64,000 nt of DNA from Nocardia brasiliensis ATCC 700358 (GTDB taxonomy: Bacteria; Actinomycetota; Actinomycetes; Mycobacteriales; Mycobacteriaceae), in NCBI RefSeq assembly GCF_000250675.2, contig NC_018681.1, positions 1,178,001 through 1,242,000 on the forward strand, read 5' to 3'. Shown piece after piece: positions 1-7,811 of this stretch; within the stretch, counting starts at the first letter, position 1, and the number at the start of each line of letters is the position of its first letter. The notes below the pieces were generated by a model that was given only the letters and a program-made list of their open reading frames with translations, was not told the DNA's origin and searched no databases. The position numbers and the translations under genes were made by a program.

Positions 1-1137
1 CGGCGCGGGCGGCAGCTGGGACGCGCTGCTGGTAGTGCCCGCGGGGGAGACCTCGTCGTCGGAGGTGGGCGCGAACGTCTTCACGCCGTAGCCGATGATC
101 AGCCCGACCACCACGATCGCACCGGCGAGCGTGCCGACCACCTTGGTGAACGTGCCGACCGGCGCGTCGCTACCGAGCGCGGCCAGCGGGATCACCGACG
201 GCTGGACCGAATCGGCAACCAGCGCGGCGCCTTTCGCGATCACGGCATCGGGATCTTCCACGGTGAACACCGGCACGTCGAGCCGGCGGGCGAGGGTGTC
301 CACGACGGCGGGGATATTGGCGCCGCCGCCGATCACGGCCACCGCCTCGGGGAACTTGGGCGCCCGGGCGAACACCGCGGCCGCGAAGACGGCGGTCTCG
401 CGGAGCAGGTCGGCGATGAGCTCTTCGAAATCGGCCCTGGTCAGCTTGAGCGGCTGCCCGGCGACATGATCGATGGTGACGGCGGGCGCGATGGACAGAT
501 GTTCCTTGGCCGCGCGGCCGCGGTTGGTCAGCATGCCGCGGTTGGGGCGGGTGCCGCGCCGCGCGTAGTGCAGGTCGACCAAATGGTGGTAGATCAGATC
601 ATCGATGGCGTTGCCGCTGATCGCGGCGGTGCGCTCGGAGCGGAGCACGGTGCCGTCGGCCTGGTCGGCCACGGTGACGGTGAGCCCGCTCGCGCCGAGG
701 TCGATGATGGCGACCGTCTCGTAGCGGTCGAGCAATCCGGTGTGCCGGAGGTAGGTGAGTGCCGCGGTGCCCTCGGGCACCAGGCGCAGTTCGCGCTGTT
801 TGCCGGTGGCCGAGCGGATCGCCTGCGCCTGCTCTTTGGTCCGGTAGGCGACGGCGACGCTGGTGGGCGGCCTGCTGGTCGGCGATTCGAGGTTGCGCGG
901 GCTCGCGCCGGCGAACCGGGCGCCGACGGGGTAGTCCACGTCGTGGGCCAGCTGGGTGGTCGGCAGCTGGGTGGTCATCAACTCGATCGAGGAGGCGACC
1001 AGGTCGCCGAGATCGGAATGCGCCGCGTCGGCGGAGACGACGCGGTAGTCGAAGCTCTGTGCCCCGTTCGAGGCGGTGGCGACCAGTGCCGAGCACACGA
1101 CCTCGGACCCGGCGGAGATGCCGAGGGATGTTCGCAT
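1..1137 (-). CDS. Hsp70-family protein with C-terminal membrane segment (3' end outside window)
   Basis: At least 379 residues are visible; the gene runs off the left edge. The N-terminal ~300 residues read like the actin-like ATPase fold of Hsp70 proteins, with phosphate-binding-type stretches such as IDLGASGLTV and AVIGGGANIP. Then comes one hydrophobic helix near the window edge (GTLAGAIVVVGLIIGYGV) and a Ser/Thr/Pro-rich stretch, presumably outside the cell. This layout suggests a membrane-anchored Hsp70-like ATPase rather than DnaK, whose substrate-binding domain is absent. The ATG at 1137 is preferred because a strong GGGAGGT lies about 8 nt upstream; an in-frame ATG at 1143 is too close to it. 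The gene diverges from groES. Function beyond 'Hsp70-like' is inference. Confidence 0.75.
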   Translation of the reverse strand, partial: MRTSLGISAGSEVVCSALVATASNGAQSFDYRVVSADAAHSDLGDLVASSIELMTTQLPTTQLAHDVDYPVGARFAGASPRNLESPTSRPPTSVAVAYRTKEQAQAIRSATGKQRELRLVPEGTAALTYLRHTGLLDRYETVAIIDLGASGLTVTVADQADGTVLRSERTAAISGNAIDDLIYHHLVDLHYARRGTRPNRGMLTNRGRAAKEHLSIAPAVTIDHVAGQPLKLTRADFEELIADLLRETAVFAAAVFARAPKFPEAVAVIGGGANIPAVVDTLARRLDVPVFTVEDPDAVIAKGAALVADSVQPSVIPLAALGSDAPVGTFTKVVGTLAGAIVVVGLIIGYGVKTFAPTSDDEVSPAGTTSSASQLPPAP

Positions 1138-1414
1138 GTTCATTCACCTCCCTTCGAGCGGATGGTCATGTGCGGCTGGGGTATTCGCTCTCGTAAGCAA
1201 CTCGTTGTCGCCGACCATCTCGTTGGACTGCCGAATCGTCGTGGTCGACGCACGGTTCGGACTCCGAAATCCGGTCGGTCCCGTTGTCCGGTGGGGTCGC
1301 GGGGACCGGGGGTGGATCACGTGTGGCTAGCTCTCTGGTGCAGCTCTCGATGAGACGTAGTTCTGGTGACGCTGGGTGTTCCCCGGTGCCGGGTGGTTCG
1401 CGGGCTCCGGGGCG

Positions 1415-1486
1415 TCGGTGCCGTGGAACTGCTCGGTGCCGCTGAACTGTTCGGTGCCGCTGAGGTATTCGGTGAAGCCGAGTGCC
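1415..1486. repeat. 18-bp direct repeats, about three copies plus a degenerate fourth
   Basis: Units begin at 1415, 1433, 1451 and 1469 and share the core TCGGTGCCGCTGAACTGT with few changes; the fourth is degenerate. They lie upstream of the groES operator, outside any confident gene. Confidence 0.6.
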
Positions 1487-1707
1487 GTGACGACGTGCCT
1501 GCTGTTGACGACCCCTGGTCTCCGACGGCACTGGTTCGGGACGAACACAGTGGTCGGACAGCGACCGTCGTCAATAGTGTCACAATCCGTTATCCGAACG
1601 TTACAGTTTTCCGGATCTATTTGGAACCCCCGCGAGCGTGCGTTGGGCGTGTCGCGACCGCCTGGGCTGCACGGCGATCCGAAATTGGCACCGCCCGGCC
1701 TTGAGCG

Positions 1708-1734
1708 CTGGCACTCTCATGTATAGAGTGCTAG
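1708..1734. promoter_or_regulatory. CIRCE operator (HrcA site) upstream of groES
   Basis: Arms CTGGCACTC and GAGTGCTAG flank a 9-base spacer, matching the CIRCE consensus (TTAGCACTC-N9-GAGTGCTAA) closely. CIRCE is bound by the HrcA repressor, so the groES-groEL1 unit is expected to be heat inducible. The site lies 234 bp before the groES start, leaving room for a long leader. Confidence 0.92.
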
Positions 1735-1968
1735 TCGGCACTGTGTGACGTGCCCGGCCGGACTTCCATCCGCTCGGTGCTCTGTGCTTGTGCCAGGCAG
1801 TTTCGACTACTGGGCAGGGGTCCCGGCACCCGCGACGACGGGGCTGTGCGCAGGGTCGGCTACCGCTTGCGACTGTTTGCAGGTCGCTCGAAAGAACCTG
1901 TGACCGATACAGATACCGATGGTCCGGAACAACAGTTCCGGTAATCCCCTGAAAGTGGAGGGCTCAAC

Positions 1969-2268
1969 GTGGCGAGCGTGAACATCAAGCCGCTCGAGGA
2001 CAAGATCCTCGTCCAGGCCAACGAGGCCGAGACGACGACGGCCTCCGGCCTGGTCATCCCCGACACGGCGAAGGAAAAGCCGCAGGAGGGCACCGTCATC
2101 GCCGTCGGCGAAGGCCGCGTCACCGACAAGGGTGACCGCATCCCGGTCGACGTCAAGGAAGGTGACACCGTCATCTACAGCAAGTACGGCGGCACCGAAA
2201 TCAAGTACCAGGGCGAGGAGTACCTCATCCTGTCGGCGCGCGACGTGCTGGCCGTCGTCACCAAGTGA
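1969..2268 (+). CDS. groES: Co-chaperonin GroES
   Basis: 99 residues, the usual length for GroES (Cpn10), the seven-subunit lid of the GroEL chamber. The sequence starts ASVNIKPLEDKILVQ, contains the mobile-loop region around ETTTASGLVIPD, and ends with the conserved EYLILSARDVLAV. The start is GTG with a GGAGGG site about 7 nt upstream. It is followed 131 bp later by groEL1 on the same strand, with an intercistronic hairpin between them. Expected control is by HrcA through the upstream CIRCE element. Confidence 0.97.
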   Translation: MASVNIKPLEDKILVQANEAETTTASGLVIPDTAKEKPQEGTVIAVGEGRVTDKGDRIPVDVKEGDTVIYSKYGGTEIKYQGEEYLILSARDVLAVVTK

Positions 2269-2324
2269 CCGCGCTCCGCGCGGTGGTGACGGTCCGCTGC
2301 CACCCGACCGCCCGGATCTAGTCG

Positions 2325-2367
2325 TGCCACTGCCCCGGTTCCGCTGAGCGGGGCCGGGGCAGTGGCA
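2325..2367 (+). promoter_or_regulatory. Perfect 14-bp hairpin between groES and groEL1
   Basis: Arms TGCCACTGCCCCGG (2325-2338) and CCGGGGCAGTGGCA (2354-2367) enclose a 15-base loop. No T-run follows, so it is more likely an mRNA processing/stability element or weak attenuator than a true terminator. It sits 32 bp before the groEL1 start. Confidence 0.7.
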
Positions 2368-2399
2368 TCTCAAGCCCTGGAATCCAAGGAATAGGACTT

Positions 2400-4010
2400 A
2401 TGGCAAAGCAGATCGAGTTCGACGAGCAAGCTCGCCGGGCTCTGGAACGCGGTGTCGACAAGCTCGCCGACGCCGTCAAGGTCACCCTCGGCCCGCGTGG
2501 CCGCCACGTCGTGCTCGCGAAGGCCTTCGGCGGCCCCACCGTGACCAACGACGGTGTCACCATCGCGCGCGAGATCGACCTCGAGGACCCGTTCGAGAAC
2601 CTCGGCGCGCAGCTGGTCAAGAGCGTCGCCACCAAGACCAACGATGTGGCGGGCGACGGCACCACCACCGCCACCGTGCTGGCCCAGGCGCTGGTCCGGG
2701 CCGGCCTGAAGAACGTTGCCGCGGGCGCGAATCCGATCTCGCTCGGCGCGGGCATCGCCAAGGCCGCTGACGCGGTCGCCGCGGCGCTGCTGGCCGCGGC
2801 CACCCCGGTGTCCGGCGAGAAGGCGATCGCGCAGGTCGCCACGGTCTCCTCGCGGGACGAGGAGATCGGCGAGATGGTCGGCAAGGCGCTGACCGTCGTC
2901 GGCAAGGACGGCGTCGTCACCGTCGAGGAGTCCTCGACGCTGCAGACCGAGCTCGTCGTCACCGAGGGCGTGCAGTTCGACAAGGGCTACCTGTCGCCGT
3001 ACTTCGTCACCGACATCGATGCCCAGCAGGCCGTGCTGGAGGACGCCTACATCCTGCTGCACCGGGAGAAGGTCAGCTCGCTGCCCGACTTCCTGCCGCT
3101 GCTGGAGAAGATCGCCGAATCCGGCAAGCCGGTGCTGATCATCGCCGAGGACGTCGAGGGCGAGGCGCTGTCCACCCTGGTGGTCAACTCGATCCGCAAG
3201 ACGATCAAGGCCGTGGCGGTGAAGGCGCCCTTCTTCGGTGACCGGCGCAAGGCGTTCCTGGACGACCTGGCCGTGGTCACCGCGGGCACCGTGATCAACC
3301 CGGACCTGGGCATCACGCTGCGCGAGGCCGGCCTCGACGTGCTGGGCAAGGCGCGCCGCGTCGTCGTCAGCAAGGACGACACCACCATCATCGATGGTGC
3401 GGGTACCGCCGAGGACATTTCGGCCCGCAGCGCGCAGCTGCGGCGCGAGATCGAGGCCACCGACTCCGACTGGGATCGCGAGAAGCTCGAGGAGCGGCTG
3501 GCCAAGCTGTCCGGCGGCGTCGCGGTGATCAAGGTCGGCGCGGCCACCGAGACGGCGCTCAAGGAGCGCAAGTACCGGGTCGAGGACGCGGTCAGCGCGG
3601 CCAAGGCGGCGGTCGAGGAGGGCATCGTGCCCGGCGGCGGCTCCGCGCTGGTGCAGGCGGCGGCCAAGCTCGGCGACCTGCGCGACTCGCTGTCCGGCGA
3701 CGAGGCGGTCGGCGTCGAGGTGGTGCGGACCGCGCTGTCGGCCCCGCTGTTCTGGATCGCCACCAACGCGGGCGTGGACGGCGCCGTGGTGGTCAGCAAG
3801 GTCGCCGAGGGCAAGGACGGCTTCAACGCCGCCACCCTCACCTACGGCGACCTGGTCACCGACGGTGTCGTCGACCCGGTGAAGGTGACCCGCTCGGCCG
3901 TCGTGAACGCGGCGTCGGTGGCGCGCATGATCCTGACCACCGAGAGCGCGGTCGTGGACAAGCCTGCCGAAGAGGCGCCGGAGCACAGCCACCACGGGCA
4001 CAGCCACTGA
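2400..4010 (+). CDS. groEL1: Chaperonin GroEL1 (His-rich tail paralogue)
   Basis: 536-residue Cpn60 chaperonin. Typical blocks are present: VTLGPRGRHVVL, the nucleotide-binding DGTTTATVLA near residue 85, and GIVPGGGSALV near 400. The C-terminus ends in a histidine-rich tail (EHSHHGHSH) instead of the Gly-Met tail of housekeeping GroEL, which is the mark of actinobacterial GroEL1, the copy linked to groES. In mycobacteria GroEL1 has specialised roles (biofilm and mycolate metabolism, metal binding); whether that applies here is inference. A second groEL elsewhere in the genome is expected. The ATG at 2400 follows AAGGAATAGG. Confidence 0.96.
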   Translation: MAKQIEFDEQARRALERGVDKLADAVKVTLGPRGRHVVLAKAFGGPTVTNDGVTIAREIDLEDPFENLGAQLVKSVATKTNDVAGDGTTTATVLAQALVRAGLKNVAAGANPISLGAGIAKAADAVAAALLAAATPVSGEKAIAQVATVSSRDEEIGEMVGKALTVVGKDGVVTVEESSTLQTELVVTEGVQFDKGYLSPYFVTDIDAQQAVLEDAYILLHREKVSSLPDFLPLLEKIAESGKPVLIIAEDVEGEALSTLVVNSIRKTIKAVAVKAPFFGDRRKAFLDDLAVVTAGTVINPDLGITLREAGLDVLGKARRVVVSKDDTTIIDGAGTAEDISARSAQLRREIEATDSDWDREKLEERLAKLSGGVAVIKVGAATETALKERKYRVEDAVSAAKAAVEEGIVPGGGSALVQAAAKLGDLRDSLSGDEAVGVEVVRTALSAPLFWIATNAGVDGAVVVSKVAEGKDGFNAATLTYGDLVTDGVVDPVKVTRSAVVNAASVARMILTTESAVVDKPAEEAPEHSHHGHSH

Positions 4011-4033
4011 GCTGACCCTGGCGCAGCACCAGA

Positions 4034-4069
4034 GAAGGCCCTCGGACAACGTCCGGGGGCCTTCGTTTT
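4034..4069 (+). terminator. Intrinsic terminator after groEL1
   Basis: GAAGGCCC and the inner arm CGGAC pair with GTCCG and GGGCCTTC, followed by GTTTT. It ends the groES-groEL1 unit and lies 25 bp before the end of the convergent anti-sigma gene. Confidence 0.88.
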
Positions 4070-4094
4070 ATGTGCTCGAGTGGCTGCTATGTGT

Positions 4095-4346
4095 TCAAGA
4101 GGCTACGGGCGGCTGTTCGGCCGCGATGGCGGCGAGCAACCGACTCCGCAACGCTGCGGGCGGTTGGCTGGCCGAAGCAGTGGCGAGCGTCGCGAGGGCT
4201 TCGCGCGTCCGCCGGATCTCGGTGATGAACTCCGCACGTAGCGCGGGGTCCTCGGTGTCGAGCAGTTCCTGCACCTCATGGTGGTCTTCGTCGTCGATCG
4301 ATCCGAGCGCGACGGTGTGCGCGAGATCGACCTGGCGTTCGTTCAT
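4095..4346 (-). CDS. Short anti-sigma factor, N-terminal domain of the RskA type only
   Basis: 83 residues beginning MNERQVDLAHTVALGSIDDEDHHEVQELL. This resembles the N-terminal sigma-binding domain of anti-sigma-K (RskA), which in full-length proteins is followed by a membrane helix and an extracytoplasmic domain. Here the protein stops after the helical domain and has no hydrophobic segment; only ~25 bp separate its stop from the groEL1 terminator, so the rest is missing rather than shifted in frame. Its start lies one base after the stop of the sigma factor gene, so the two are probably translationally coupled. If active it would be a soluble anti-sigma factor that cannot sense through the membrane. 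Confidence 0.72.
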   Translation of the reverse strand: MNERQVDLAHTVALGSIDDEDHHEVQELLDTEDPALRAEFITEIRRTREALATLATASASQPPAALRSRLLAAIAAEQPPVAS

Positions 4347-4347
4347 C

Positions 4348-5016
4348 TCACGTCACCCCCAAACTTCTTTTGAGTCGTGTCAATCCATCCCGAATTCGGG
4401 ACTTAACGGTCGGTAACCCTACGCCAAGGTAGTGGGCTACCTCCGCATAGGTTCGCCCGCCGTAGTAGGCGAGCGAGATGGCTTCTCGCTGGGTCTCGGT
4501 CAAGGTCGCGAGACCGTCGAGAACGGCCTGCTGTTCGAGCCTTCGCTCTACCTCTTCGGTCACTTCGTCGAATTCGTTACCGAGCACCCGGATGCCGTAG
4601 GCGACCTCGCGTTGGGTGTGTGCCTGCTCGGCGCGTACCCGGTCGACGGCTCGCCGATGTGCCAGCGTCATCAACCACGTCACGGCCGAGCCCTTGTCGG
4701 GGTCGAAGCTGGCGGCGGTGCGCCAGATCTGTAGATAGACCTCTTGGGTCGTCTCCTCGGCGTATCCGGGGTCGTGTAGGACGCGCAGCACCAGACCGAA
4801 GACGCGCGCGGACGTCCGGTCGTATAGCTCGGCGAAGGCTTCCTGGTCGGCTTGGCCGCACTTGTCCAGCAATGCGGCGAGCTCGATACTTTCGGCGGCG
4901 CGGGCCGTAACCGCAGAATCCACACCGGGTGGGAAGGCATCTCTTCGGAACGAGTCGCCCTCTGCGGCCGGCTGCCGCGTTGTCACAACGCTCCATTCTG
5001 TGTCATCGGTCACCAC
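4348..5016 (-). CDS. sigK: ECF RNA polymerase sigma factor, SigK type
   Basis: 222 residues. Region 2 spans roughly 55-130 (AFAELYDRTSARVFGLVLRV, then the -10 recognition helix TWLMTLAHRRAVDRVR) and region 4 roughly 165-220 (TETQREAISLAYYGGRTYAEVAHYLGV, then TVKSRIRDGLTRLK). The match to mycobacterial SigK is strong, including the ETTQEVYLQIWR and YYGG stretches. The N-terminus carries ~45 extra residues before the sigma core; adjacent GTG codons at 5016 and 5013 are the first possible starts after an in-frame stop. It is followed immediately by a truncated RskA-like gene. In M. tuberculosis sigK-rskA lies near groEL2; here it lies next to groEL1. Confidence 0.85.
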   Translation of the reverse strand: MVTDDTEWSVVTTRQPAAEGDSFRRDAFPPGVDSAVTARAAESIELAALLDKCGQADQEAFAELYDRTSARVFGLVLRVLHDPGYAEETTQEVYLQIWRTAASFDPDKGSAVTWLMTLAHRRAVDRVRAEQAHTQREVAYGIRVLGNEFDEVTEEVERRLEQQAVLDGLATLTETQREAISLAYYGGRTYAEVAHYLGVGLPTVKSRIRDGLTRLKRSLGVT

Positions 5017-5286
5017 CGTAGCGGGCCGCTATGACCTCCCTTCGACTGGGGTGTCGGCAAACCGACTGTGGCCCAGCGACTTTGCGGAAAACTTCGACAC
5101 GCCGGAGCATCTCGAGCTGAGACACGCCGTGACACGCCGAAATTAACTGCGAAACGCAGGGCTCGTCAGGTTATTTGGCTTCTGGCCTTTGGCGCCGACG
5201 GCGCCGCGGTGGTGACCGCATATCGCCTGCCGGTTGTTTGCTAGGGATTCGGCGCGCCGCGCCACATGGATGGGAAAATTTTTGGA

Positions 5287-5580
5287 TCAGACCGCCATGC
5301 GGCGGCGATTGCGCCGGGCGTGCATCTCGCGTTCGGTTTCGGACATGCCACCCCAGATGCCGTAGGGCTCGCTGACTTTGAGGGCATGGCTGCGGCACTG
5401 CATCAGCACCGGGCAGGCCCGGCAGATCTCTTTGGCGCGCATCTCGCGCGCGGTACGGGCGCGGCCACGTTCGCCGTCGGGGTGGAAGAACACAGCGGAG
5501 TCCTGCCCACGGCAGGACCCTCGCATCTGCCAATCCCAGACATCGGCGTTCGGCCCGGGGAGGTGGGTGGGCATGGGCAT
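5287..5580 (-). CDS. whiB3: WhiB3-type iron-sulfur transcriptional regulator
   Basis: 97 residues with the four iron-sulfur ligands Cys23, Cys53, Cys56 and Cys62 (CxxC plus C-x5-C), the G(V/I)WGG turn (GIWGGM) and a basic tail (ARRNRRRM) for DNA contact. The start LPGPNADVWDWQ and the cysteine numbering agree with M. tuberculosis WhiB3, and the position beside groEL1 is the same. WhiB3 is a [4Fe-4S] redox sensor that acts with the primary sigma factor to control redox balance and lipid synthesis. The ATG at 5580 is chosen because GAGGAG lies 7 nt upstream; an earlier frame extension has no ribosome site. Confidence 0.93.
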   Translation of the reverse strand: MPMPTHLPGPNADVWDWQMRGSCRGQDSAVFFHPDGERGRARTAREMRAKEICRACPVLMQCRSHALKVSEPYGIWGGMSETEREMHARRNRRRMAV

Positions 5581-6203
5581 GGTGAACTCCTCGTGGTGCG
5601 AGCTCGTCAGCGTTGTCGAGCAGTTGTTCTGCAAAGTTGTAGGCCACGGCGCTGTGTCGGCGAGTGCCCCTGTGCTGCCCGTTGCGGTCGCTGCAATTTC
5701 GCGCGGCGCCGACTGTGGCGATGAGCTACGTTAGGTCCAGCCGCGAAATTCCGTCAATAGTTCGGCGCAGCAGTTTTCCAAATCTTAGGCTGCGAAATTT
5801 AACCTCTGAGCTGTTTACTTTTCGCATTGGTTCCGGCGATACTGATCGGTTGACCAGAGGCGCATCGGTCGCTGCTGCCTGCGATATGGACACATTTCCG
5901 CAGGTAGAGTGCCTTTTTTGGAGATCTGAACCGTTCAGAGCTGGCGATGGCCGGTGTGGGGGCGGTCACGATGGGGTCCAGCCCCCGGTGTGGCGGGCGG
6001 CGCCGAGATGGCGAAAACGGGGCATCCAGGTAAATTGCGCGAAACGCGTGTGAATAACGACCACGGCCACCGCGGGATTACGGTGATGAGATTTACCTGA
6101 CGGAAACATGACATAGTCGTCGTAAATGCTGCGCGGTAGCCGGTTGGTTGTTTCCGGTCTTTCTCCCGGACACTGCGCGGGGTGCCCGGTATACAGTGCG
6201 GCG
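5581..6203. other. Divergent intergenic region between whiB3 and the Rv3415c-like gene
   Basis: About 620 bp, noticeably more AT-rich than its surroundings between ~5740 and 6130. It must hold the whiB3 promoter and leader. Near the right end, TATACA (6190-6195) lies 8 bases before a GTG at 6204, and CATAGT lies ~8 bases before an ATG at 6126; either could be the -10 of the next gene. No other gene seen. Confidence 0.5.
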
Positions 6204-7064
6204 GTGTTCGTGCCTGCTCCGCTCGGAGATCCCCGTATCGAGGTCCTCGCCGACGCTGCGTTCGGTGCCCGTCCGGGCCTCGCCGCTGCCGAGTTGCCGA
6301 CCGCGCCCGGTGCGCTCGCTTCGTGGTATCGAGCGGTGATTCTCGGCGGACAGGGATGTTATGCGGCGGCGCGCGCGGAATTACGAATTATCGGCGGCGC
6401 GAGCACGGATCCGGTGTTGCTTTCGCTGGCCGCGAGCACCACGGGCTCGCTGCTGCGCCAGCTCGGCTGGCACGCCCGCGCCGCCGCCTACGACGGTCGC
6501 GCGGCCGCACTGGTCTCGGCGCGATCGCTGGGAGACCGCGCGAACCCCGCCCACTCTCGCTTCCCCGCGGCCGAAGCGATCTGCGACGCGCTGACCGGTC
6601 TCGCCGCGGACGCGCTCGGCACCGGCCGCCTCGCGCTGTCCTGGCGGCTGCTGCAACGGGTGGACGAACTGCTGCCCGGCGGGGAACTCGGCTGGCGCCC
6701 CACCCTGCGCAGGCACTGGGTCGGCGCCGAAACGGCGCTTGCCGCAGGCCTTGTCGAGCGGGCGCGGGACAGTGCGGCCGCCGCGCTCGAACTCGCCGAG
6801 CACAGCCCCTCGGTGCGGCATCGGGTCAAATCCCGCCTCTTGGTCGCCGCTGCCGCCGCGGCGGCGGACGAACACGACCGGTCGCGGGAGCTCGCCGAAC
6901 AGGTCGACGCGCAGTGCCGCGAACACGGCCTGCTGCCGCTGCGCTGGGCGAGCGCGATGCTGCGCGCCGGCCTGTCCGTGCCGGGTGCCGCCGCCGCGGC
7001 CGACGACTGCGCGGCGACCATCGTCCGACGTGGCGGGCGGTTCCGCCCGATGACCGTGGGATGA
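6204..7064 (+). CDS. Conserved actinobacterial helical-repeat protein (Rv3415c-like), function unknown
   Basis: 286 residues from the GTG at 6204; an in-frame ATG at 6126 would add 26 residues that look unconserved. The sequence is Ala/Leu/Arg-rich, all-helical in character, with TPR-like stretches (ASWYRAVILGGQGCYAAARAEL, LRQLGWHARAAAYDGRAAALV), suggesting a tetratricopeptide-type scaffold. No enzymatic motif or signal peptide is visible. Its place between whiB3 and sigD matches Rv3415c of M. tuberculosis. GTG at 6204 is preferred because TATACA lies 8 bases before it, consistent with a leaderless mRNA, and because the resulting length fits the mycobacterial protein better. Confidence 0.75.
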   Translation: MFVPAPLGDPRIEVLADAAFGARPGLAAAELPTAPGALASWYRAVILGGQGCYAAARAELRIIGGASTDPVLLSLAASTTGSLLRQLGWHARAAAYDGRAAALVSARSLGDRANPAHSRFPAAEAICDALTGLAADALGTGRLALSWRLLQRVDELLPGGELGWRPTLRRHWVGAETALAAGLVERARDSAAAALELAEHSPSVRHRVKSRLLVAAAAAAADEHDRSRELAEQVDAQCREHGLLPLRWASAMLRAGLSVPGAAAAADDCAATIVRRGGRFRPMTVG

Positions 7065-7232
7065 GGTTCGCGCAGGGCGGCTGCGGGGTCGCGCGCATTT
7101 CGTGCGCGCATGCGCTCCCAGTTGCCTTGTTCCGCGCGCTGTATCGCTATTGTTAGTTCCGTTCCGCCGCTTCGGTGGAAGCACCGGTCAACACCGACCG
7201 TGCCACTTGTAACGCCAGGAATCTCTCTGACG

Positions 7233-7811
7233 ATGACGAACACGGGCGAAGAGTTGGACCTCGCCGTCGCTGCCGCTGCGCAGGGCGACAGATCCGCTTT
7301 AGCTCAGGTACTGGAGATGATCCGCCCGCTGGTGGTGCGCTACTGCCGCGCGCGGATCGGAGCCGCGGAGCGTGGGCAGCTCTCCGCGGACGACGTTGCG
7401 CAGGAGGTCTGTTTGGCCGTGATGACCGCCTTGCCCAGGTATCAAGACCAGGGCAGGCCCTTCATGGCCTTCGTTTACGGAATCGCTTCGCACAAGGTCG
7501 CCGACGCCCATCGCAACGCCGCCCGTAACAAGGCGGAGGCGATGGCCGAAGTACCAGATGTCATATCCACCGACCATGGTCCGGAACAACGCGCTCTCGA
7601 ATCGGAGACGAGCAGGCAGATGAACCGTCTGCTCGCGACGCTCCCCGAGAAACATCGAGAGATCTTGATCCTGCGATTGGTCATGGGTTTGTCAGCCGAA
7701 GAAACCGCAGTCGCCATGGGCAGTACGGCGGGCGCGATACGAGTGGCTCAGCACAGGGCACTCGCGAAACTCAAGTCTCAAGTGGCGAGGGCAGGTGAAA
7801 TGTATGGCTAG
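7233..7811 (+). CDS. sigD: RNA polymerase sigma factor SigD
   Basis: 192 residues from the ATG at 7233 (MTNTGEELDLAVAAAAQGD). Region 2 includes QLSADDVAQEVCLAVMTALPRY and the promoter-melting GRPFMAFVYGIASHKVADAHR; region 4 includes LPEKHREILILRLVMGLSAEETA and GAIRVAQHRALAKLK. This agrees with mycobacterial SigD, an alternative sigma factor for stationary-phase and stringent-response genes. The next gene, rsdA, starts 8 bp before the sigD stop, so the pair is co-translated. Longer in-frame starts at 7110 and later would add residues that do not resemble SigD and lack a ribosome site. Confidence 0.92.
   Translation: MTNTGEELDLAVAAAAQGDRSALAQVLEMIRPLVVRYCRARIGAAERGQLSADDVAQEVCLAVMTALPRYQDQGRPFMAFVYGIASHKVADAHRNAARNKAEAMAEVPDVISTDHGPEQRALESETSRQMNRLLATLPEKHREILILRLVMGLSAEETAVAMGSTAGAIRVAQHRALAKLKSQVARAGEMYG

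Larger units (their letters stand above)
1138..1968. other. Long divergent intergenic region between the Hsp70-like gene and groES
   Basis: About 830 bp without a gene I can support. It holds short 18-bp direct repeats, the CIRCE operator and presumably the divergent promoters. A 73-codon open frame on the minus strand (1327-1548) crosses the repeats and would encode an SGTEQF repeat, but it has no convincing start signal or recognisable family. Confidence 0.5.

Noticed and set aside
1327..1548. A 73-codon minus-strand frame with SGTEQF repeats
   Set aside because: The repeats are real in the DNA, but there is no ribosome site and no related protein known to me; kept only as a repeat.
2325..2367. 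Terminator between groES and groEL1
   Set aside because: No T-run follows and groEL1 has no clear promoter of its own in the remaining 32 bp, so a full stop there is unlikely.
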